From NCBI GenBank assembly GCA_000320545.1, contig ADNK01001947.1, positions 1 through 27,407 on the forward strand: 27,407 nucleotides of DNA. Reading direction: 5' to 3'. Shown here in pieces: positions 23,817 through 27,407 of this stretch. How positions within the stretch are numbered: position 1 is the stretch's first letter; every line of letters begins with the position of its first letter. This DNA is from Bigelowiella natans CCMP2755 (lineage: Eukaryota > Cercozoa > Chlorarachniophyceae). The position numbers were made by a program, and so were the translations under genes. Below the pieces are notes generated by a model, which searched no databases, was not told the origin of the DNA, and saw only the letters and a program-made list of their open reading frames with translations.

Positions 23817-24880
23817 GTGTGTGTGTGTGTTATAAATTATATGTATCTGTACAACCTCGTTCATCATTGCCTGAACCTGTGCTTGTGACAGCGCTTCATT
23901 GTAGATTTTAAAGCTTTTCAGCTCTCCCTTCAAATTGTTTACATATCCACTGCCAACCGTCTTGGCGAATGTAGTTCTCCCAGCCTGACAGTATAGTGGC
24001 ATTGTTGCCAGCAGAAGCCGCATGAATGATAGAGCCATAGCAATGCAATACTCGCGATTCTCAAAAGAAACTTGCAAGCATCAAGGGTTGATGCTATTTC
24101 TCAGAGGGGGGTGGGGGGGCGTCGTTATCTCCCGTGTCATACATAGCTCTCTTTTGGAGAACATTGACAAACTAAGGATTAAAGGAGGTACCACTGCAAA
24201 TGGGGCACTTCGAGATGACTTCAGAACTCCGTTAACATACCAATACAGCGTTGGGGATGTTGTGAGCCGTCGCACTAGCGCTAAGTGCACCCACTCGTTC
24301 CAATTGAACTGCAAAAAGTAAAATTCCCAACGATTTAAATCTCAAAACTGTATGCGGAAATAAAAGTGTACGTCCGCGAGCGGGTAATAGCACCGAGCTG
24401 CGCGCTAGCAATCAAGATGCAGTTTTTACCGAGTTTGATCCCGTGTAGAAGCCTATATATCCGCTGTTGTTGTCTCCGTTCGGCCCATAGTAATAACTAA
24501 CGCTTTTGCTTGTTTCAACAGTCATCGTACCCTCGCCTCCGTAGCCCCCATTGAAGGGATTTTGTCGCCCGTTAAGTTCCACTTTCATCCAGTACATGAT
24601 TCTACATAACAATGATTGCAATGGGGTGAATCAAATGCCTTGTTCGAGGTTAAGGATACGTCGCATGCTGGGAATGGTTTCTATGTTAAATTTATGACTA
24701 TACTAACGTGTTTACTTCGATGAGTACTTACGTTTGATCATAGCGATTCCCTATGGTGGGAATGGTGATGGGAGACTGCGTGTAGCTGCTGTAGGAAGCA
24801 AGCTCATACAATATCCCACCCTCGCTAAGCCAGGGCGCAAACCCGACTAGAACTACGAAGATCCACGATGCAGAGATCAT
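9789..24880 (-). CDS. Giant secreted multidomain protein (LamG, novel repeats, Cys-rich modules)
   Basis: The gene has more than 40 exons in phase and encodes roughly 1,700 residues. Exons, 5' to 3': 24880-24732, 24601-24430, 24308-24192, 23984-23856, 23541-23441, 23280-23168, 23051-22973, 22739-22655, 22499-22404, 22273-22158, 22109-22045(?), 21563-21458, 21214-21095, 20862-20733, 20436-20317, 20124-20066, 19988-19917, 19697-19608, 19399-19302, 18868-18754, 18572-18389, 18089-18016, 17895-17863(?), 17749-17501, 16340-16277, 15977-15827, 15564-15349, 15109-15015, 14801-14754, 14592-14511, 14201-14153(?), 14039-13960, 13825-13769, 13592-13338, 13282-13170(?), 12840-12713, 12625-12587, 12475-12274, 12128-12061, 11313-about 11140, 11123-11026, 10900-10718, 10546-10307, 10011-9789 (TAG). 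The start MISASWIFVVLVGFAPWL is a signal peptide; no transmembrane segment is visible later. Function is unknown: LamG domains usually bind carbohydrate or matrix, so a cell-surface or matrix role is inferred. Boundaries marked (?) are uncertain; an in-frame TAA lies at 11139-11141. Confidence 0.75.
10637..10672 (+). repeat. (ATC)n(GTC)n trinucleotide repeat
   Basis: An interrupted trinucleotide tract in the intron between exons 10900-10718 and 10546-10307 of the giant gene. Confidence 0.9.
11464..11513 (+). repeat. C tract followed by (GC)n(GT)n
   Basis: A poly-C run passes into alternating GC and then GT, in the intron between exons 12128-12061 and 11313-11140 of the giant gene. Confidence 0.9.
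11587..11705 (+). repeat. TTC/TCA-rich repeat with a 50-bp period
   Basis: The word cttctagttcttcttcttca appears twice, 50 bp apart, within a TTC/TCA-rich tract in the same intron. A further (AC)n run lies at 11990-12023, directly beyond the donor of exon 12128-12061. Confidence 0.8.
12519..12563 (+). repeat. (AC)n(AT)n microsatellite in giant-gene intron
   Basis: It lies in the short intron 12586-12476. Similar intronic tracts of this gene are (AC)n at 13731-13760, (AC)n(AT)n at 14365-14432 and 15571-15632, (AT)n at 16577-16606 and 16731-16755, and (AT)n at 19136-19174. Confidence 0.95.
14153..15564 (-). other. Second LamG domain of the giant protein
   Basis: Five exons encode GSGITLDGVDDYVELQNVNL, then MTVVINFKLDS, RVFEFGDSANNNNLILQL, TTKTGMTKVFKDGQLVGTKE, KSMYSGVSTMKGSIASFSIY and DRALVGPEI. 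The L-D-G-x-D-D-Y-V start, V-x-KDG-x-L-V-G turn and final G-x-I-x-x-(F)-x-IY-x-RAL are diagnostic for LamG. The acceptor of the first of these exons directly follows a (TG)n tract. Confidence 0.85.
15827..18572 (-). other. Aromatic-rich linking region of the giant protein
   Basis: Exons 18572-18389 (FYKLFNNPEDHPHLEAGTYR, DGDWYGMQNAANFPYESKD), 18089-18016, 17895-17863, 17749-17501 (KWAVSNGDEILFARHTW, NYAILDQLEAMRLPSDKLWL), 16340-16277 and 15977-15827. The sequence is rich in W, Y and N with scattered cysteines, consistent with an extracellular beta-rich domain. I do not recognise the family. The exon at 17895 is uncertain: its frame stays open past the chosen gttctc donor. Confidence 0.55.
19506..19557 (+). 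repeat. (GA)n microsatellite
   Basis: It lies in the intron 19607-19400 of the giant gene and reads as (CT)n on the coding strand, so it may double as a pyrimidine tract upstream of the acceptor at 19399. Confidence 0.95.
19800..20690 (+). repeat. Cluster of AC/AT and AT/GT microsatellites
   Basis: (AC)n(AT)n at about 19800-19890 and (AT)n plus a GT-rich tract at about 20599-20690 lie in introns of the repeat region of the giant gene. Confidence 0.9.
21405..21805 (+). repeat. G tract, (ATG)n, (AT)n and CCCT repeats
   Basis: A G run at about 21411-21428, (ATG)n at 21569-21606 immediately 5' of the acceptor of exon 21563-21458 on the minus strand, (AT)n at 21667-21695, and a C tract with CCCT units at 21771-21805. 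Confidence 0.9.
22833..22901 (+). repeat. (CT)n followed by (GT)n
   Basis: A compound tract in the intron between exons 23051-22973 and 22739-22655 of the giant gene. Confidence 0.95.
23721..23831 (+). repeat. (AC)n, (AT)n, (GT)n compound microsatellite
   Basis: AC-rich units pass into a long (AT)n run and then (GT)n, just downstream (minus strand) of the last exon of the first LamG domain. Confidence 0.95.
23856..24880 (-). other. Signal peptide and first LamG (concanavalin-like) domain
   Basis: This covers the first four exons of the giant gene, joined in phases 2, 0 and 0. After the signal peptide come IMYWMKVELNG, YIGFYTGSNSFNWNEWVHLA, TLYWYVNGVLKSS and LKGELKSFKIYNEALSQAQV. This order (W-x-H-hydrophobic strand, Y-x-NG turn, then G-x-hydrophobic-x-x-hydrophobic-x-IYN-x-AL-S) is the classic Laminin_G_3 jelly-roll pattern. 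Confidence 0.85.
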
Positions 24881-25613
24881 ACCCTCTGGTGTTGCCGTGC
24901 GCGAGGGATTAGACGCACCGCATGCAGCTTGGAATGGGAGGACTTCTATTGTGAGGGGAGAGCAAGTATCATGTTGATAAACCCTTTTTTTAATTACGAC
25001 TAGGAAATATAGGATGTTTATTCTTCGCGACACAAAATAAAGCCTTGATTTCATAGAAAAGCGCCTCCTCGTCTAAGCGTAACCACATTTCTGTCAGTTA
25101 CACTGTTCGTAATAGACGGTTGTTGGAAAAAATTTTGCGAAAACCGTCTAATACACCATAAAATCTGGGAACTGCATCGCGTTTTGTGTGAGTTTCATCT
25201 CTGCGAAAACATTTGTCATGGTCGTAAACAACAAAAAGGAAGCCTACGTAGTGGATCTAGTGCTTTAGAGCACTTTAAATACAAAGTATTCAGTATCGGC
25301 GAATCTTTGGATGCGACTGTCGTATCAAGCCCTTAAAATTTAAAAAAAGATGAATTTTCCCATGAGAAAATATTTTCTACGTCATTACATTTTTTGCTCA
25401 TCTGGAGTAAAATGCAGGACGTTTATACCAAACGGTCGTCGTCGAAGCCCTTTCTCCCCCCCGTGCGTCTCGCTGCATTTAATAAGCCCTCTTCCTACAT
25501 GACTCTCTCTGCCGGGGATTGGGGTGTTAGGTTGTCGACATTGGGACATTTTCGTCTGATTCGGTGGATTTTGGGATGCTTTTTTGTGTGAAGAACCATT
25601 TAGCTTCCCTCAA
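24881..25613. promoter_or_regulatory. Divergent intergenic region between the giant gene and APTX
   Basis: The two start codons point away from each other across about 730 bp, so both promoters should lie here. An inverted repeat (tagacggtt at 25113-25121, aaccgtcta at 25142-25150) sits near the middle. I saw no convincing TATA box. Open frames here look spurious. Confidence 0.5.
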
Positions 25614-26212
25614 ATGCGAAAAGCGGATGATGGGGCGGCGACGATGGCAGCTGCAACGATGAATAGAGAGACACCCGGTTCTTTATGCTGGCGTAACCTA
25701 TGACCCTGATTTTATTATTTAGGTACTCTTATTGATGCGATGAATGAAACACATTCAGGCAAGAGACAGGCAAAGTCGATACCAAAAGCTTCTAAAAAGC
25801 GAGCTTCGGAGAAACTTCGCCAGGTATATACAGGGTTTATGACACATACTGATGGATACATCGATCTCCAATGATTTCCGTTTTGAAACGTAATCAGTCA
25901 TCAATAGCGAGCTACATGACATGCGTGCGAACGCTGAATTCCACGTCTGGCAGCCCCACCCAAAGCGACAAATCCCTCAAGAATATCAACTCTAAAGGCG
26001 GAAATCCAAAACCTTGCCCACGGTCAAAGATCAGGGAGAACGAGGCAAAGCGTGTCAATGAAAATGAAGTGAGCCCTTGTATTCCACCGGGGACCGATGA
26101 GAACGTGGAGAGTTTTTTAGCGAAAATAACCCAGGAAAACTTGGCGCGAGGGGGGAAACCAAGCAGATTTTGGAACATGGCCTTATATAACTACATCAGG
26201 TGCTTTTGTATC

Positions 26213-26254
<42 letters not shown>

Positions 26255-26281
26255 AGCGTGTGAGTGTACGAGTGTACGTGT

Positions 26282-26355
<74 letters not shown>

Positions 26356-27369
26356 GGGGGGCAAAAATATGAGGTTAAAATGCGTAAAACCAAAACCTTT
26401 CGCGAGAAGGAAGTAACGATCCTCCGTTGTTTAGATTTCCATCAATGCACAAAGACTCCGTTCTCTGGGCATCCGAGGCAATGCGATGCGTCGTTGTGCG
26501 CGACAAATACCCGAAAGCAAAGTCAGGGACACAAATGCATTATCACGCTACATAGAACGTTGACCATACGAAGGGTCAGTCAGAAACATCGTTTGCTGCA
26601 TACGATCCTTGTCCCGCAGCCGGAAGATGCGGAGTTGTGACCTTCAAACATATCTCGCATATTCACTGGTTCTCCTGAGCAGCGCCGACCGCAGCAACGA
26701 CCTGCATGGCCGATTTCTTCTGTTTTACACGTTCGCAGACAGCCCTCGCAATGAAATGTTTGCATATGACGAATCAATCAAATACATATGTGCGGCCAAG
26801 GTTATATGAGTTGGCGGTTCCCTTTCCGCGCGTGGTGAGTTGTGTGGGCGTTTTCGCAATCGTTTTCTTCCAACGCACCATTGTCTATATATTAAGGTAC
26901 CATTATCTAGTTCTGCCCTTAGAAGATATATCATCGATCTCAGGTGGGTTAGGCAAGTAGAAGTACTGCTTCGTTGTTTTGCAGTAGATTCGTTATTCCG
27001 TTGTTAAATGCTTTCTTCAAATGCCAATCGATTTATCAGAACTAAATTCCTCACACATTCCTTTGCTGCGACGAATGGACAAAGCAGCCAGAGCCTTCAT
27101 ATCGTCTACGGTGAAATCATCATCTACTCTCTCCTCCTCCTCCTCCTCCTCCTCCTCCTCCCCCTCCTCCATTATCTCCCCTCTCATTTACGGAGATTCC
27201 ATAAGCACTACTCATGAGGAGGGGAGGGGAGATGGGGGGGGTGGCCTTGCGAGCAAGAAGGACAACAAAGCGAGGGAGCGGTCGCCGAACGTGAGCATCG
27301 CTGGCTGGAGAATAGGATATCATGCCATTCCTTCAATGAAGCTCCTCCACCTGCATGTTATTTCCACTG
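25614..27369 (+). CDS. APTX: Aprataxin-like HIT-domain DNA end repair hydrolase, 5' part
   Basis: Aprataxin removes AMP from aborted ligation ends in nuclear DNA repair. Exons are 25614-25677, 25723-25823, 25898-26199, 26435-26521, 26897-26943, 27040-27110 and 27261 (or 27258)-27369, all in phase; the gene runs off the window. The N-terminal ~120 residues are polar and basic (KASKKRASEKLRQ, a possible nuclear signal), with no FHA domain visible. The HIT domain follows: FWNMALYNYIRFPSMHKDSV, VVVRDKYPKAKYHYLVLP, EDISSIS, HIPLLRRMDKAARAFI, then GWRIGYHAIPSMKLLHLHVI. These match aprataxin strands and its LHLHVIS active site. The first histidine of the usual HxHxH is leucine here, while the two later ones remain. 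The C-terminal zinc-finger exon is outside the window. The first exon and its 45-nt intron with a weak gttctt donor are tentative. Confidence 0.88.
26217..26352 (+). repeat. (AT)n, (GT)n, (GA)n compound microsatellite
   Basis: Three dinucleotide classes follow each other in the APTX intron 26200-26434. A CTC-rich run at 27133-27172 lies in the intron before the last visible exon. Confidence 0.95.
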
Positions 27370-27407
27370 GTAAATTCGATCATCGGCGATCAATCTACGA
27401 AAGCGAA

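Noticed and set aside
26580-26777. Minus-strand cysteine/histidine-rich frame resembling a zinc finger
   Set aside because: It overlaps an APTX intron on the other strand, has no consistent finger spacing and no splice partners.
1-27407. CRISPR arrays, bacterial operons, tRNA or rRNA genes
   Set aside because: Simple repeats are not spaced like CRISPR repeats, all genes are split by introns, and no cloverleaf or rRNA-like sequence was noticed by eye; a tRNAscan or Infernal run would settle it.

Overview
This is nuclear DNA from a eukaryote. Genes are cut into many short exons by GT-AG introns, mostly 60-900 bp, and the introns and spacers are packed with dinucleotide repeats and C or G tracts. 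Stops seen are standard (TGA, TAG). I cannot name the species. An animal-type phosphomevalonate kinase, an aprataxin and a large secreted LamG protein, combined with this style of genome, suggest a protist with intron-rich genes (an alga, stramenopile or relative of animals), but this is inference. All gene models were built by eye, by joining exons whose reading phases agree.

Layout. Bases 110-2116 (+) hold the 3' part of a METTL13/EEF1AKMT4-type methyltransferase. Bases 2821-4412 are bounded by inverted repeats of about 30 bp and look like a non-autonomous DNA transposon. Bases 5184-5805 (-) hold a small tentative two-exon gene for a protein with one membrane segment. After an AT-rich spacer and a perfect 30-bp hairpin, 6868-8586 (+) is a complete eight-exon PMVK gene. 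Bases 8590-9560 are a second block with the same odd GCATGC/GCTAGC-rich composition as the first and end in AT-rich inverted copies.

Most of the window, 24880 down to 9789 (-), is one gene of more than 40 exons for a secreted protein of roughly 1,700 residues: signal peptide, LamG domain, three tandem copies of an unassigned repeat of about 150 residues, an aromatic-rich region, a second LamG domain, and three copies of a cysteine-rich module followed by a glycine/cysteine-rich tail. I do not recognise this architecture, and it is the most interesting item here. An in-frame TAA near 11140 needs explaining. Beyond a divergent promoter region, 25614 to the right edge (+) is the 5' and HIT-domain part of an aprataxin gene.

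The housekeeping genes (isoprenoid synthesis, DNA end repair, protein methylation) have no evident functional link with each other or with the extracellular protein.
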